A DNA stretch of 64,000 nt, from contig BLLK01000062.1 of assembly GCA_021927905.1 (NCBI GenBank), positions 1,488,001 through 1,552,000 of the forward strand. Direction: 5' to 3'. Below, piece after piece: positions 34,092-45,306 of this stretch. The notes beneath the pieces are model-generated. The model searched no databases, was not told the origin of the DNA, and was given only the letters and a program-made list of their open reading frames with translations. A program made the position numbers and the translations under genes. The number at the start of each line of letters is the position of its first letter. Within the stretch, counting starts at the first letter, position 1. This DNA comes from Chaetoceros tenuissimus (lineage: Eukaryota; Bacillariophyta; Thalassiosirophyceae; Chaetocerotales; Chaetocerotaceae).

Positions 34092-34483
34092 TATGATGTG
34101 ATATTACTATGCTTGATATTATGGTTCTATCTGGTGATTGCTTTGTTACATCACAATTACGTTGGAACACTGAGTATTAGATCGTATAAATGCGTTTGGC
34201 GTTGTTTGCTGCTCCACTCACACGCTGCTATGAGAAGAAGCGTTCTCAGCTTTATACGAACGGAACTAAAATAGCTAATGACAATTTTCAAACGAGCTTT
34301 TTTTACTTTCACTTTCAAAATTCTTACTTTAATTATTATTCTACGCTATTCCAAATTCAAAGCCTTTCTTTCAGACTTTTTTTATGATTTACTTTTATTC
34401 TGGTTCATCAAGATCTTTACCATGTTTTGAAGTTTGACGTGAGTTGATGAAATGGCAATACTGTTAATAGAAAACAAAAGTAA
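34092..34483. other. Intergenic, nothing recognised
   Basis: Promoter of the 740-residue gene and 3' flank region before the seipin stop codon. The middle (34290-34390) is T-rich. No feature seen. Confidence 0.3.
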
Positions 34484-35947
34484 TTATTTTCGCTCACCTG
34501 TAAATAATTCATATCGCTCAAAATCCCCTCGCATTACCCTATCTGTGACAATTTCTTCATCTTTAGTCCTTTGAAGATTAGCTTCTTCTTTGGACTGTAC
34601 AACTTCCTTTTTAAGAGCTTTCTTTTTCTTCTTTCTCTTTCTTTTGGACTTTTTTGTATTGCTTGTACCTGTTGCTTCTTGCATTGCACTAAGATGAGAG
34701 TTGTCGCCGCCTATGGATTCATCTTTGTTTTCTTCACTTTCCTTTTGTGGTATATTTTCAGTTGCTTCCCAATTTGAGTCGTCTTCGTCAAACATGGCTG
34801 CGTTGCCTATTATCACTGACGGGTTGTCTTCATTCTCCATATTCTCCATATTCATATAGATTGGTTGCTCAGAATAGTCGTCAGGATCATCAAATGTGTC
34901 AATGTTGTGAACACCTTTGTTTTTCAAAGTTTTCACACCGTATTTCCACATTTTTACAAGTGCAATGATGTAAATTTGAATGCTCATAAAGAGTGTAATG
35001 CCAACAATTGCAGAAGAGTAGAACCATTTCTTCATAATGCGTTGCAGTTTGTTGAGTTCCTTCCCAATCTTCAATTCTGCTTTCCATATCTGAAGCTCAC
35101 TATACATGTCAGGTTTGGTATTTTGATTCTGACTCTTTGGAACTACCAATCGTATTTCAACCTCATTCATTGGATCCTGTGCGCTTTCTATATAGTGATC
35201 AAAAGTTTCAATGACAATTGTACGAGCTTCTGGTATTGCACTAAGGATCAGTGGAATCATCAAAAAACTTTTTTTAACCATTGAGACATATGTACTTTGA
35301 TATGGTAGTAGAGAAGGACGTGATGATGATGCAATGACTTTTGACTTTGAATCTTTTGACTTTTGTTCTTGTAGTACGTTGCTTTTTAAAATTGATTCAA
35401 TCATAAACATCCCAACTTCTCGATTCTTATTTGATTCGGGCATAATAAGCGCCACTTGAAAGAAATAGGAGTTTTCTGGTTCAAGTATTCCAAACAAATC
35501 GTTATTTGAGCATTCCTTCTTCTCATCTTCTTCATCGCCATCACATTTGTCATTTCGATCCACTACCGGTACAACACTTGGTACATGGGCATGCCATTGA
35601 GTATTCGATGACAAAAGATCAATTTTTGCTGTAGGTGGACAGATAGCCTCTCCACAATATTTATCATTGTAGTCAAAGTATATCGGTCTTGTAACATCAT
35701 GCTCTGGCATGATCAAACAGTAAAATAATACATAAAATCCAACCGACGTAGAAAACAAAATGAAGGTTGACATGGTCCAATAGAAGGCGTGTTTAATCAG
35801 TGGAATTATTGTACCAAAAAAGGATTTACCCTCTCTCCGTATTGTATGATGCCGTTCATGTGTATCTTGATAGATATGATATGCGTCCTCTGCAATCATT
35901 TTCACTTGAGCTGCAGTCGATACTGCAGACCTTATTCTTTCTGACAT
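34484..35947 (-). CDS. Seipin, lipid droplet assembly protein
   Basis: Intronless, 487 residues. Two membrane helices (about 52-78 and 302-328) flank a lumenal domain, the seipin layout. The signature FFQVALIMPESNKNREVGMF matches the family's L-x-x-P-x-S-x-x-N-x-x-x-G-M-F, and SSRPSLLPYQST with the following hydrophobic hairpin matches the next conserved block. Seipin forms ER rings where oil droplets bud, which fits an oil-rich diatom. The cytosolic C-terminus is acidic, then a Lys-rich block (KKSKRKRKKKKKALKK). The acidic insert DGDEEDEKKEC in the lumenal domain is unusual. Confidence 0.88.
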   Translation of the reverse strand: MSERIRSAVSTAAQVKMIAEDAYHIYQDTHERHHTIRREGKSFFGTIIPLIKHAFYWTMSTFILFSTSVGFYVLFYCLIMPEHDVTRPIYFDYNDKYCGEAICPPTAKIDLLSSNTQWHAHVPSVVPVVDRNDKCDGDEEDEKKECSNNDLFGILEPENSYFFQVALIMPESNKNREVGMFMIESILKSNVLQEQKSKDSKSKVIASSSRPSLLPYQSTYVSMVKKSFLMIPLILSAIPEARTIVIETFDHYIESAQDPMNEVEIRLVVPKSQNQNTKPDMYSELQIWKAELKIGKELNKLQRIMKKWFYSSAIVGITLFMSIQIYIIALVKMWKYGVKTLKNKGVHNIDTFDDPDDYSEQPIYMNMENMENEDNPSVIIGNAAMFDEDDSNWEATENIPQKESEENKDESIGGDNSHLSAMQEATGTSNTKKSKRKRKKKKKALKKEVVQSKEEANLQRTKDEEIVTDRVMRGDFERYELFTGERK

Positions 35948-36249
35948 CTTTTACTTTCTACCAGCTAGTAGCCGAGGTAAGACTTCGCGAAAGAGAAGCA
36001 ATGTCACGTATCAAAAGTAAATCATAGGAGGATAGGTGATACAATTTTATCAAACATCAAACTCAAATATTCAAAAAAAACAATGCTGTGGGTAGGTACG
36101 TTAACTCTGACCGTTATAAACTAGCTACGCAAAGTACTTACAGGGATGATGAATACAACAGCTATCGATAGGTACACGTAAAAATTCAAGAAATCATTTG
36201 GTTACCATATTTAATCTGATGATTCCTTCTCTATTCTTGTTTTATTAGT
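35948..36249. other. Intergenic, nothing recognised
   Basis: Seipin promoter and RRP1 3' flank. No RNA gene, repeat or coding fragment recognised. Confidence 0.3.
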
Positions 36250-38223
36250 TTATACCTTCTTCTTCTTTTTCTTCTTCTTTTTCTCAGAAGTGTCAATTTT
36301 CTTGAGCAAAATGGACTTTTCAGGAGTCTTTGAAAGGATTTCAGCTGGATCTACCTTCTTCAAATCCTTCATTGATGCCTTGTAACTTTTGCTTTGATTC
36401 ATTTTGCCGAATTTCACTTTCTTTGAGCTAGATTCATTTTTCTCCGCAGCCTTTTTCTTCGAAGCCTTGGCAGCCTTGGTAACAGCTTCAGCTGCTGCCT
36501 TTTGCTCGGCCATTGAAATAGTAATAATTTCTTCCTCTTCCTCCGTTAATTTAGCCATCTTCTTCTCTTTCTTTTCCTTTTTCTCCTTCTTTGATAGCTT
36601 CTTCTTCTTTTTACTAGGGGTTTCAACATTTTCATCGTTCTCAGCTACATCACTTGGCGTTTCTGGCTCTTCTTCTCTTTGCTTTCTCTTTTTCTCTTTT
36701 CGTGACTTTGACTTGGACTTTTTCTTCACCTCTTCCTCTTCTTCTGGAATTTCTGGCTCTTCAACTTCTTCTTCTTCAATATTTTCTGTCTCTTGGTTTT
36801 CTTCAATCATATCCTTCTCGTCGTACTCCTTTTCATCGTCTTCATGATCTGATAAAGCAACATCTCTTCCTACTAATTTGATTCTCTTCATGTACGTCTT
36901 GTGCATATCATAAAGTGAAGTTCTGTATCTATCTGCAGTTTCGGTATCACTGCCCAATTCAAAGATGAATTGTCCAACGGTTCCTACATGTACTTCATCC
37001 ATTACAAGTTTCTTTCGTTGGAGTGCATCTTCGTCATCCTCATCAATCGCATCGTAGTTACTACTCACAACGCTGTATGTATCCAAGAATTTCAAAATCA
37101 CATTGTCCATGACACGTTGTTGGATAACGTTGTCTTCGACGCGCTGTGCCAACGCAAAATAAGGTTCTAATGCATCTAGGAAGGTGGCTTCTGTGAGGGG
37201 AAGTCCTGTGCCTTCTTCGCTGTTAACTTTTGCGAGCTCATCAAGAGCAATATCTAGAAGATGGAATCTAACACCATTTCCATACTTGTTGGTTCTAAGT
37301 ACTTCTTCAAAGATCGCATCATTGAAGAGCCTGATGATTCCCAAATTCCAATGGCGTGATGCCATGTATCTATAAATTTCACGAAGAATCAATCTGCTCA
37401 AAGTGTAGAATTTGTCTATTCTATACTTGTCCATAGATGACCATTCACGTGTCAATGTACGAAAGAATGTTCTGACATAAAGCGCAGAGAGGTGGGCACC
37501 TCTGCAATGCTTGATTTCATCGTCGTCGATATTGTCAGCATTTTCCTCTTCTTCTTGATTTTCATCTTCTTCGCTTGAGTCAACATCACTTTCATTCATT
37601 TCAATAATCTGCATTTGATCGTCATCATCCTCATCTTCGTCGTCTTGGTCCATACCAGCATTTTCAGCTTCCTCACCATCTACTTCGGCTTCGTCAAATT
37701 CATCTGTTCCTTCTTCCATTTCAAGGTAGAATCTTCCAGCGTATTCATCTTCTTCCTGATTTCCACCAACAGACCACATGAGCTCAGCCAAAACCTTACT
37801 AACTTCCTGTTGTACAGCAACTCCATCACAAAGATAGAGAGTATGCCACATACCCTTCCAGAGTTTCATCAAATCAAGAATGCTCAAGCCTCCATTATCG
37901 TTGCTTGGATCAGTTCTAGCTTTGAGATATTCTTTGAGCTTCAAAATAGTAGCATGACGAGTTCTTGCTACAGGAGAAGCTAGGAGTCTTCCAAACTTGT
38001 ATTCAGGTGAGTTGATAAAGTCAGCATCTGGATTGATTGCATTTTGCTGAATCTTCTTCTTAGCTGACTTTGTGTTTGTAAATCCAGCAATACGAAGGTA
38101 GTTCTTGTCTCTTGCTTCCATAGATTTCATCTTTGGCTGTTGTTGCCAAGTGTTGGATTGGTTTAGTCCTGCCTTACGAGCTTGGCGTTTGGACATTTTT
38201 GGCTTGCTATTTTCCGCAGTCAT
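36250..38223 (-). CDS. RRP1: RRP1/NOP52 ribosomal RNA processing protein
   Basis: Intronless, 657 residues. The NOP52 domain spans about 70-390: EYKFGRLLASPVARTRHATI, LWKGMWHTLYLCDG, FFRTLTREWSSMDKYRIDKF and YTLSRLILREI are family hallmarks. Two long acidic inserts (about 172-230 and 455-500) and a Lys-rich tail ending in a poly-Lys run are typical of nucleolar proteins. RRP1 acts in 27S pre-rRNA processing for the 60S subunit. It is divergent from RPA49, another nucleolar gene, with 345 bp between the starts. Confidence 0.93.
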   Translation of the reverse strand: MTAENSKPKMSKRQARKAGLNQSNTWQQQPKMKSMEARDKNYLRIAGFTNTKSAKKKIQQNAINPDADFINSPEYKFGRLLASPVARTRHATILKLKEYLKARTDPSNDNGGLSILDLMKLWKGMWHTLYLCDGVAVQQEVSKVLAELMWSVGGNQEEDEYAGRFYLEMEEGTDEFDEAEVDGEEAENAGMDQDDEDEDDDDQMQIIEMNESDVDSSEEDENQEEEENADNIDDDEIKHCRGAHLSALYVRTFFRTLTREWSSMDKYRIDKFYTLSRLILREIYRYMASRHWNLGIIRLFNDAIFEEVLRTNKYGNGVRFHLLDIALDELAKVNSEEGTGLPLTEATFLDALEPYFALAQRVEDNVIQQRVMDNVILKFLDTYSVVSSNYDAIDEDDEDALQRKKLVMDEVHVGTVGQFIFELGSDTETADRYRTSLYDMHKTYMKRIKLVGRDVALSDHEDDEKEYDEKDMIEENQETENIEEEEVEEPEIPEEEEEVKKKSKSKSRKEKKRKQREEEPETPSDVAENDENVETPSKKKKKLSKKEKKEKKEKKMAKLTEEEEEIITISMAEQKAAAEAVTKAAKASKKKAAEKNESSSKKVKFGKMNQSKSYKASMKDLKKVDPAEILSKTPEKSILLKKIDTSEKKKKKKKKKV

Positions 38224-38568
38224 TGTAATCTCTATTTTCCCTGATAATTGGATGAGATGTTTGTAGTATCAGCGAAGGAACAATTGTAATTGCAACAAAT
38301 GTTTGGCTGTGATTTGAATTAGTTTTAGGTTTTTCGACTGTTCGTTTTTTGCCCTCTGTTTTTTGTCTCCACCACAATGATGACACAAAAATGAGTGGCT
38401 GTGGTGGCCCCGGCAGTTTGGTGGCTCTGAGAGCATTGAGAAAGATGAGACTCGCGAGCACCAATCAATCTAAAGATCACACAACATCTACTTCTTTTTC
38501 GCTAATAGTGATTTTAATTGCAGTAAAATCACCACACTGCTTATTTTTGGTCATCATATCTAAGAATC
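38224..38568. promoter_or_regulatory. Bidirectional promoter of RRP1 and RPA49
   Basis: A 345-bp spacer between two ribosome-biogenesis genes. A short open frame at about 38391 (ATGAGTGGCTGTGGTGGCCC) seems to be leader sequence. No E2F-like site was seen here. Confidence 0.5.
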
Positions 38569-40235
38569 ATGTTGAGCGCGAAGAAAAAGTCAAAAAAGGA
38601 TAAGAAGCGCCGCCATTCATCGGCTAACACACCATCTACCAAGACGAAGCCAGTCAAAGAAGAGCCTTCAACCAAAAAGATCAAATTTGAATCTGGTGCT
38701 TCTGAGCCAGCAACATGTCTAACGTTTCCATCCAAGCACACACGTACTATGAAAATTAATGTACAAGAATCGGATTCTGCAAAAGATCCAGTAGTTGTTT
38801 CCTTTCCATCTGGTCTTCCTTCTGGAATTGTAAATGATGCACAGTCTACAGGTGAAGAAGCTGGACATAGCAACCCACCTACATTCACATGGACCTCCGC
38901 TCGAAAATCGTCTAGTAAAGGTCGCATTCTTGTAGGGACAGATGATACATGTACCTATTCATCTATGAATGATGGACGTGGATATGACGGACGTTTGACA
39001 AAAAGCTATGTAGCCATCTATCATAAGCCATCCAAAACTGTAAAATTTATACCCGCTTCTGAGAAGGGAACTGTTTTTGCAATGAACCAAAGAGTTACAG
39101 ACTATGAAGATTCTCAGTCATTTGATTTTGGAAATATGTCAATGAGTGAAAGAAGAAGAATGGTATTCGAATCTTTCGGATCGAATAAGAAGAAGAAGGT
39201 ATTGAGAAGTCAAGACGCGAATGTTGTTGAGATGAAGAGTGTAGTAGGTGCTGGAGAGGGTATGATGAGAGCTATTGGAAGTCAGATCGAAGGTGGAGCT
39301 GTTAGTGAATCCAACAAAAAGGTCATGGAGGATACAAAATCGGGTAAAAATGCACAGGTGAGTGAATCCTCATTTGGAAAAAAGTTACTTTAGTTTGATG
39401 ATATTGCTATAGGTTGTGGTGCCATATCTGTGACAAATCCATGGAATATTCAGGGCCATTCTATTGCTGATTTAATTCTTTGTGCGAATTTATGATGTGA
39501 ATAAACGCTAACAATGTGCATTTGTTTGACTTTCAGGCAACAACTGCAGTTGCAAGAGCATATGCTGAAGCTAGACGTGCATTCTTGCCGCCATTTGATG
39601 AAGATGCATCAAAACCATATAGAGTCTATGATTCACAAGAAGTTTCTGGTGAAGATGCATGGGCACAAATTTCTAGAACAGTTGATGCGTGTATAAATAA
39701 AGACGATTGGAAAGATGCTTTGCAAAGGTGGCCATGGCCACAGTCTACTAAAAAGCTGCTAGATCTTGTCTCCGATCCACAGAAAAAGGGTGCGAAATAC
39801 CAGCTTAAGACTATTTGCCTTGTAAACCATCTCGTGAAATTTCATAATAAAGCAAGTAAGAAATTTATGGAAGGAAACACTGAGGATCTTGCTAAGAAAT
39901 TACAGCTCCCAGCTCCAGTTGCAGTGAGATTCCTTGAGTTATTTTCTGTGCCTTCTTATGACCGTGGTAGATCTGGGTATGCAACTAGTAAGCAGCTGAA
40001 GGACAAAAGATTAGTGTACACTCTTGTAATGTTTCTACTTGCACATGGAAAAGAAATGAAGGCTGGTTCTATTGATGATTTGTGTAAAGATTTGAGCATT
40101 GAAGTCAAAGAAGCTGTTAATCTTTATAGAGAGGCGGGCTGTAAATGTGTCAAGTCAAAGAGTGGCATGGTCAGTGTTAGCTTATCAGTCCCATTAATTT
40201 TTCCACCCCCAAAAAGAGGTAAAAAGACTGCGTAA
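38569..40235 (+). CDS. RPA49: RNA polymerase I subunit RPA49
   Basis: Exons 38569-39357 and 39537-40235 (179-nt intron) give 495 residues. A Lys-rich start is followed by the dimerisation part (YVAIYHKPSKTVKFIPASEK, FESFGSNKKKKVLRS) and, after the intron, the tandem winged-helix part (LPPFDEDASKPYRVYDSQEV, YQLKTICLVNHLVKFH, KDKRLVYTLVMFLLAHGKEM). RPA49 works with RPA34 in rDNA initiation and elongation. Splicing joins KNAQ to ATTAVARAYAEARRA in frame. The N-terminal 50 residues of Lys/Ser are longer than I expect from yeast. Confidence 0.9.
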
Positions 40236-40332
40236 ATAAAAGTCAATTTATTAAACATTCAAGCATATATATTCATGCAGGAAAGTCGACTCCCACTAGT
40301 TACGTGTTCTTGAAGACCGCAAATCTTTGAAG

Positions 40333-41872
40333 TCATACTGACTCAATAGCAGCTTTTAGTGCATTGTCTATATCTTTGATAAGATCCGAACAGCTTTCGA
40401 TCCCTACTGATAATCTGATTAGTGAGTCGTCTATTCCAAGTTTCTTCCGCTCTTCTTCTGGGACAGATGCATGAGTCATTAATGATGGAGATTCAGCCTT
40501 GAAGACGACAATTTTGTTCAGGATTTTCATTTGTAGAGAATTTGTGTAAAGGTAAGTATTCTGCTTACCAATGATTCAACCGCACCAAGAGATTCTGCTA
40601 GAGAAAAGACCTTGAGCTATGTAAAATAAAGGATTCGTTAGACGTTTCATAGCATAAACTCTAATGAAAAAGTCCTGCTTACTTGTTCAAGAAAAATCGC
40701 AGCTTGTTTCCTACTTCCTTTACAATAAAAGGTTATCATTGATCCATATCCATGCTGTTGACGTTTTGCCAATTCGTGTTGCGGATGTGAAGGGAGACCA
40801 GGGTAAAGAACTTTATTCACCCCTTCATGTTTCTCAAGAAAAAGGGCGATAGCATAGGCATTTCTAGAGCTTGCTTCCATTCTTATATGGAGCGTTTTCA
40901 AACCTCGATGGGCTAAGAAGCAGTCGAAGGGAGATGGTACAGCTCCCATACCATTTTGTATAAATCTCAATCTATCACTTAAATTAAGAGAGTTGGTACA
41001 GACTACTCCAGAAACCACATCCGAGTGACCATTGATATATTTTGTTACACTATGAACGACAATGTCAGCTCCTAATTCAAGTGGTGACTGAAAATAGGGC
41101 GAACAAAATGTGTCTATAATGTTTTAGTTTTCGGAATTGATCTGATAGTGAAGGAGACAGATGAAAACTACACTTACTGTCAACTGCCAATATTGCCCCA
41201 TTGTCATGTGCAAGATTTGCAATTTGCCTTATATCTGACAACTTTAAAGTTGGATTTGTTGGTGACTCTAGCCAAATCAGTTTTGTATTTTTATAGCTTC
41301 CCTTCATTTTTTCCCGAATTTCATCGATGTTATCAAAGTCTACAAATGAGAAATGAATATTCATTGAGGGCGAAACTATTTTTCGAAAGTAACGCTGTGT
41401 GCCCCCATAGACATCATCGATACATAGTACATTGCTACCTGACTCTAGGAGGTGAATGACACTAGTGACTGCCGACGAACCACTTGCAAACGCACAACAA
41501 TATCTTGCGGACTCCGCAGATGCCATTGCTCGCTCGAATTCTCCTCTTGTAGGGTTGCCTGTTCGTGAATATTCGTATCCAACACCAAAGCTATTGGGAT
41601 CATTTACATTTGTTGGTACTCCTGGACTTTTTTGTCTAAATGTAGTTGCTAAGGATATTGGATATACTACTGCTCCAGTAGGATTATGGACCCCTGTATT
41701 GTCAAAGTGATCAGTTCCATGTAAATACCGTGTTCCTGTCAACCTATATGGGTCTTTCCTCAATTTAAAACGGCAAAGGAATGAGTCAACATTTTAACAT
41801 ACTTTCAATTTTGGTGAGTGGCACTGTTGACATACCTGCAGCCTTGATAACTTTTTCAATGTCAGGATCCAT
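40333..41872 (-). CDS. Cystathionine gamma-lyase / related trans-sulfuration enzyme
   Basis: Five exons (41836-41872, 41178-41753, 40683-41113, 40569-40616, 40333-40497) give 418 residues. Cys/Met-metabolism PLP family motifs run in order: YSRTGNPTRGEFE, FASGSSAVTSVIHLL, LIWLESPTNPTLKLSDI, AVDNTFCSPYFQSPLELGAD and the PLP lysine in HSVTKYINGHSDVVSG, then SLGAVESLAESPSLMTHASV and IRLSVGIES. The first exon codes only MDPDIEKVIKAAD, with no presequence, so the enzyme should be cytosolic. A gamma-synthase or beta-lyase is hard to exclude by eye; the N-terminus fits a lyase best. It lies immediately downstream of LysA on the same strand. Confidence 0.85.
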
Positions 41873-41874
41873 TT

Positions 41875-42078
41875 CTATTCGCCTAGTGTTTCACAATTCC
41901 AGTAATTATGAACAGAAAGAATTCTTTCCTCTTTGAGCAGGAATGTTGTTGATGTCATTGTGCCTTGACTTGATGTTTTTTCTGACTTCACTTTTGCGTT
42001 CGGAAGTGTCTCAAGATAAGACTGATTAAATACGGTTATCTGACCGTTAATTATAAGGTTTGGCACTTTGGCATACAT
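41875..42078 (-). CDS. Doubtful open frame between LysA and the lyase
   Basis: An open stretch of 67 codons (VPNLIINGQITVFNQSYLE early on) ends 2 bp before the ATG of the lyase. It could follow a TTGTATTGTAG acceptor at about 42090 and extend LysA, but that needs a 41-nt intron with a poor GTATTT donor, shorter than any other here. LysA is complete without it. No family recognised. Confidence 0.2.
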   Translation of the reverse strand: MYAKVPNLIINGQITVFNQSYLETLPNAKVKSEKTSSQGTMTSTTFLLKEERILSVHNYWNCETLGE

Positions 42079-42125
42079 TTCATGAGGAGGCGTCTACAAT
42101 ACAAATTCATTTCTTTATGCTTTAA

Positions 42126-43639
42126 TTAAAATACTCCCTCAGGGTGGCATTCATTTGCCCAGATAGCTTCTACTGGCTGACGTGCCCTGATAAGATGAGC
42201 ATTTCCATCATTGTCAACTAGAACTTCTGGTGCTTCTGGAAAACTATTGTAATTCTTTGTGCTCATTCCTGCGCAGTAAGCACCACTTCCATCCATAACA
42301 ATAATATCTCCAATTTCTGCTTTACGCAATTCACGTTCATCCAATGCTTCTGGTTCTCCTGACTTTGGAGTCATCAAATCTCCACTCTCACAACAATGTC
42401 CTACAACTACAACACTCTCAGTTTCATCACCAACATCTTCAGTCTTACCGGAACCTGGCAAAATAGTCATTGGGTGAATAGCTCCATAAAGGGATGGACG
42501 AAGAACATCAGTCATACCAGCGTCCATCTTCAAGAAAACTATGAAGAAGAAGTGATGAGAAAGTTGTAAAATAGATATTCGAATCTTGCAATTCTTAGTT
42601 CACAGTAATTCTTACCATGACCTTCATCTCCAGTGGTGAAAACCTTGTCCTGAACCTTACTGACAAGAGCACCAGCCATTGCAACAAGATAGGTACCTGG
42701 TTCGATTTCAAGCTTCAACTCTCTTCCATCATTTTCAGCTGCGAAAGTTCTGAATGCATCTGTAACTGGCCCTCCAATTTCTTGCAAATCAGTAGTTGGT
42801 TCTCCTGCATTTCTTCCAACCTTGTATCCTCCTCCAAGATTCAAAGCAGTAACAGTTGGGAAAGTCTTACAGAATGATAGAGATTTAGTTGCTACAGCCT
42901 GCCAGATAGCTGGATCACTTCCAGATCCAATGTGGGTATGGATACGTTCTACAGTAAGACCATATTTTTCAACAATAGATGGAACAGTTCCATCTTCAAC
43001 AAGTTCGTGCCAGATTCCAAAAGAAGATGCTGGACCTCCAACATTAGTCTTACTGAATCCAGTGCTGGAAGCAGAAAATCCTCCAGATCCTACTCCTGGG
43101 TTAACACGAACTCCAACCTTCTGTCCAGTTCCATTGAAATGTTGTCCAAAACGTTCAAGTTGGGAGATGGAACATGCATTTACTTTCACACCCATATCTA
43201 CCAATTCAGCAAAATCTTCTGGCAATTCTTGGGTACTAAGACTGATATTTTCTGCTGGAATTCCATTAGCCATAGCACGGCGTACTTCAAATCCAGAAGA
43301 AGCATCAATATGGATTCCCTTCTTGTTGAAAAGCTTCAAAATAGATCCATTTGGGCATGCCTTCATTGCATAACGAACGGTAAGTCCGTATGCATTTGGG
43401 AATGCCAAACAATCGTCTGCGTTTTGAGAAAGCTTCTCCATGGAGTATGCGTAAAGAGGGGTTCCACCTGCTACATCAACACATTTCTTTGCAGTTTCAG
43501 ATGTGAGAAATACAGACTCAGTTGGATTTGCCATATTAAGTTGAGTGCTGGAAGCTACGGATGTTTTGAGTGGAGAGAAAGCCAAACATTGGTTGGATCC
43601 AAAAGCAAGGGATAGAATTGCTGCTGCTGAAAGCTTCAT
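42126..43639 (-). CDS. lysA: Diaminopimelate decarboxylase, plastid-targeted
   Basis: Exons 42616-43639 and 42126-42538 (77-nt intron) give 478 residues. The leader ends QCLAFSP, a plastid site. The PLP lysine lies in [52 protein letters not shown] and [14 protein letters not shown] follow, then the C-terminal [11 protein letters not shown] and [16 protein letters not shown] barrel. It makes lysine from meso-diaminopimelate, the last step of the plastid pathway. GHCCESGD matches the family's G-x-x-CE-S-x-D, where the Cys-Glu pair binds substrate. Confidence 0.95.
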
Positions 43640-43982
43640 GTTGATATATATTTTATATTAAATATGAACTCAGAAAATCACCAAACGAATGGTGTTGATG
43701 TTGATATCCGAGCATCGTCATCGGCTCTTTTCGGCATCAGATCTTCATCTATTCCTAACGAGTGGTCACAAAAAGTAACCATGTTGGTGCGTTGGTAGGA
43801 AAGGATTCTGAAAAAAGTATCTTGCTTCTTTGCGAGCTTGCTTGCTACTTACTTGTGAAAACAAGATAGAATAAGAAATACTCGTAAAGAGCAGGAAGCA
43901 TGTGTAAAGAAGCACTACTCTCCATGTAATTACCATAATAATTCATAAACAGTAAAACAGCAACAACACCTTTTGTTCCAGT
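43640..43982. promoter_or_regulatory. Divergent intergenic region
   Basis: Promoters of LysA (minus) and the methyltransferase (plus). GATGTTGATATCCGAGCATCG at about 43693 contains a weak palindrome; nothing else recognised. Confidence 0.3.
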
Positions 43983-44858
43983 ATGATCATTCTTCGATCG
44001 TCGATATTAAAATTTCATCAAAGCTCTCTAATGAAAAGATGTTTCTCTACTCAAAAGTTTGATTCAGAAATGGCATCTCTTTACGAAAAGATTGCGAAAA
44101 ATCACAATCATGAATCAGGGCCATTCCATACGATTCTGAAAAGTATCAAACAAAAATATCGTGCTGGAATGAGTGGAGATTTCCGTGTACTTGATCTAGC
44201 AGCTGGACACGGAGAGCCAAGTTCCATGATTGCGAAAGAATTCCCAAACGCTCATGTCACGTGTACAGATATCAGTGAAGACATGATTGCACTCGCTGAA
44301 GCTTCTACTGTATATCTCCCAAATGTCACAGTATCGTTAGCAGATATGGCAGATTTGCAATTTGAGTCGAATTCCTTTGATCTAATTACGTGCTCTTATG
44401 GATTTATGTTTCCCGAAGATAAGAACAAGGCAATAAGTGAAGCTCATCGATGTCTCAAAGATGGAGGGTACTTGATGGCCACAACTTGGAACAAATTGCC
44501 GTTTATGAAATTCACGGCGGACATCATGACAGAGGTGCTTGGAGAAACACCGCCACCTCCTCCTTTAAATCCCATGTCTTTATCTGAACCGAATCTATTT
44601 GAAAACATGTTGAAGGATAATGGATTCCAAGATGTGCAGAGCTATACGAGTACATACCCAATGATTGTAAGCAGTGACCATGAACTAAAGTTCAAGACTC
44701 TGACAATGTTGGTCAAGGATAAATTAGATGAAGTTGATGGATGGGATAAAGCAAGAAGAGCATTTGATGCATTATCAGAAAAATATATCACTGTAGACGA
44801 AGATGGAACATGTTTAGTTGATGGAAACACTTTCAAATTGACAGTTTGTAGGAAATAA
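43983..44858 (+). CDS. Class I SAM-dependent methyltransferase, probably mitochondrial
   Basis: Intronless, 291 residues. A short basic leader (ILKFHQSSLMKRCFSTQKF) suggests mitochondrial import. The Rossmann methyltransferase motifs are complete: motif I VLDLAAGHGEPS, the acidic strand-2 end TCTDISEDMIALAE, VSLADMADLQFESNSFDLIT and post-motif LKDGGYLMATTW. The fold is closest to UbiE/Methyltransf_11. The substrate cannot be told from sequence; a quinone or small-molecule methylase is possible. A PPPPPLNP loop at about 188-195 is distinctive. Confidence 0.8.
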   Translation: MIILRSSILKFHQSSLMKRCFSTQKFDSEMASLYEKIAKNHNHESGPFHTILKSIKQKYRAGMSGDFRVLDLAAGHGEPSSMIAKEFPNAHVTCTDISEDMIALAEASTVYLPNVTVSLADMADLQFESNSFDLITCSYGFMFPEDKNKAISEAHRCLKDGGYLMATTWNKLPFMKFTADIMTEVLGETPPPPPLNPMSLSEPNLFENMLKDNGFQDVQSYTSTYPMIVSSDHELKFKTLTMLVKDKLDEVDGWDKARRAFDALSEKYITVDEDGTCLVDGNTFKLTVCRK

Positions 44859-45306
44859 TGGACTAATGAAATAATGATGTACATAGAGTTTTAACAATGT
44901 TCATTAGAAGCAAATTGATGTGCAGATCTCAAGTAGTAGCATCGTCATCGTAGAAGCAACAGTATAAATTGAAGAGGACCCCATAGCATATCCATGACTT
45001 CAAATAAAGAAGGTATGAGCAAGACGGTTTAGTAGTTATTACATGTTGTTTCAGTGAACAAAACAAAGCATAAAAAGCTTTTCTTTTTGTGTCTCGTCGC
45101 TCGTCGCTCTGTCTGTTAGCCCACCTGTGTACAAAGGGTGGAAGAAGGCAATCCAAAAACATGTGATGAAAAATGGGCGAGTGTCAAACCTGTAATGTGA
45201 AAAATGAAAGCATCACATCTCAGTCTCGTTAGTAGATGTTAATTCTATTCATTCCTTTTGCGATACATCATACCTCCAGGTCAAACAAAAGTAAAAAGGT
45301 CATTTC
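44859..45306. other. Intergenic, nothing recognised apart from the tRNA terminator
   Basis: 3' flank of the methyltransferase and downstream side of the tRNA-Ile gene. A run of five A at about 45293-45297 is the T5 polymerase III terminator of that tRNA. No other feature. Confidence 0.35.

Noticed and set aside
41875-42078. Extra LysA C-terminal exon
   Set aside because: Needs a 41-nt intron with a weak donor; LysA already ends in the normal place. Kept only as a doubtful frame.
42822-43373. 183-codon plus-strand frame
   Set aside because: Antisense shadow of LysA.
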